Positions 21,585 to 21,834 of a stretch of DNA of 21,834 bases are shown in pieces. A model generated the notes under the pieces. That model did no database searches. It saw nothing but the letters and a program-made list of their open reading frames with translations, and had not been told where the DNA came from. How positions within the stretch are numbered: position 1 is the first letter of the stretch; each line of letters opens with the position of its first letter. Source of the stretch: DATLXH01 sp035576005. Its GTDB lineage: Bacteria > Acidobacteriota > Thermoanaerobaculia > Gp7-AA8. The position numbers were made by a program, and so were the translations under genes. Where the stretch lies: NCBI GenBank assembly GCA_035576005.1, contig DATLXH010000145.1, positions 1 through 21,834 of the forward strand, read 5' to 3'.

Positions 21585-21631
21585 ACCCTCACCCGCCGCT
21601 CGACGCGGCACCCTCTCCCGCGGGGAGAGGG
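21585..21631. repeat. palindromic intergenic repeat
   Basis: CCCTCTCCC (21611-21619) and GGGAGAGGG (21623-21631) form a perfect 9-bp stem with a three-base loop, next to a CCCTCACCC-type segment and a GCCGC/GCGGC pair (21590-21608). This C/G-rich pattern resembles short repeats found between genes in many GC-rich bacteria. It is just upstream of the DUF2752 start and may form an RNA hairpin. Confidence 0.5.
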
Positions 21632-21760
21632 GAGCGAAAGCTGCGCGTGCCAGCTGTAGCTTAGCTAGCCCGCATTTCTCACACTGATAAAGAAAAAGCC
21701 GCCGCACCATGCTATTAAGTTGAGTGTGACCAACAACTTGAAAACATGGGAGGCGGCGGC

Positions 21761-21834
21761 GTGCAACAGACACAGTGTAACGGGGAGCAACTCAACTTCC
21801 AAGCGATAGGACGGCGTGAAGTTGTGACGCGGTT
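21761..21834 (+). CDS. N-terminus of probable IS1380-type transposase, cut by window edge
   Basis: Only 24 codons are inside the window. They contain LNFQAIGRREVVTR, which resembles the conserved N-terminal segment (F-x-x-L-G-R-R-E-V-V) of IS1380-family transposases. GGGAGG seven bases before the GTG at 21761 supports that start over the ATG at 21746. The left end of the insertion sequence should lie within 21640-21745, but I could not fix its terminal repeat without the other end. Confidence 0.5.
   Translation, partial: MQQTQCNGEQLNFQAIGRREVVTR

Noticed and set aside
21611..21631. Intrinsic terminator
   Set aside because: The stem is strong, but there is no T-run on either side and it lies upstream, not downstream, of the nearest supported gene; a dispersed intergenic repeat fits better.
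21582..21773. N-terminal extension of the DUF2752 protein
   Set aside because: The extension translates a palindromic intergenic repeat and has no family similarity; the hydrophobic domain begins after the ATG at 21579-21581.

Overview
The window looks like chromosomal DNA of a GC-rich, free-living bacterium. Two eukaryotic-type Ser/Thr kinases, one fused through a membrane helix to a TolB/WD40-like propeller, suggest Acidobacteriota or a similar lineage. This is an inference from gene content; no rRNA or core marker gene is present to fix the taxon.

Left flank (1-5352, chromosomal): the N-terminal part of a kinase runs off the window edge on the minus strand. It is followed by a gene-poor stretch, a truncated SAM-methyltransferase relic, a toxin-first HigB/HigA-type toxin-antitoxin pair, the large kinase-propeller gene, and a nucleotidyltransferase with a small overlapping partner. 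A 26-bp fragment resembling the tRNA-Glu anticodon arm lies just beyond the nucleotidyltransferase.

Mobile island (5353-20945): a 44-bp perfect duplication of the 3' part of tRNA-Glu(CUC) marks attL (5353-5396) and attR (20902-20945). The intact tRNA and a tyrosine integrase sit at the right end. The integrated unit is about 15.5 kb, or about 14.1 kb without a complete IS4-family insertion (6601-8058, 16-bp perfect ends, 10-bp target duplication). Apart from the IS, all its genes read rightward. In order they are: a repeat-rich left arm, a PilZ-domain protein, the IS, two unknown genes, two small HTH proteins, several unknown small genes, a CHC2-Toprim-RecA-like primase-helicase, a cluster of seven AGTACCGA repeats that looks like a replication origin, a Cys/His-motif protein, an unknown gene, a phage tail-type domain protein, a terminase large subunit, a papain-like C1 peptidase, a serine recombinase, an XRE regulator, a lone S24 peptidase and the integrase. 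It has replication, DNA-packaging and integration genes but no recognisable portal, capsid or tail-tube genes. It is therefore either a phage-satellite-like island or a decaying prophage. Three lesions lie within 2.3 kb in the packaging region: frameshifts at C8 and G5 runs, and an amber codon inside terminase. They favour decay, base-level sequence error or recoding over an intact phage.

Right flank (20946-21834, chromosomal): the rest of tRNA-Glu with its own promoter, a DUF2752-type membrane protein, a palindromic intergenic repeat, and the start of what is probably an IS1380-type transposase cut by the window edge.

The most interesting unit is the primase-helicase plus downstream iteron cluster within a tRNA-integrated element that also carries terminase. 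This layout resembles the rep-ori module of phage-inducible islands, here apparently in a very different host.
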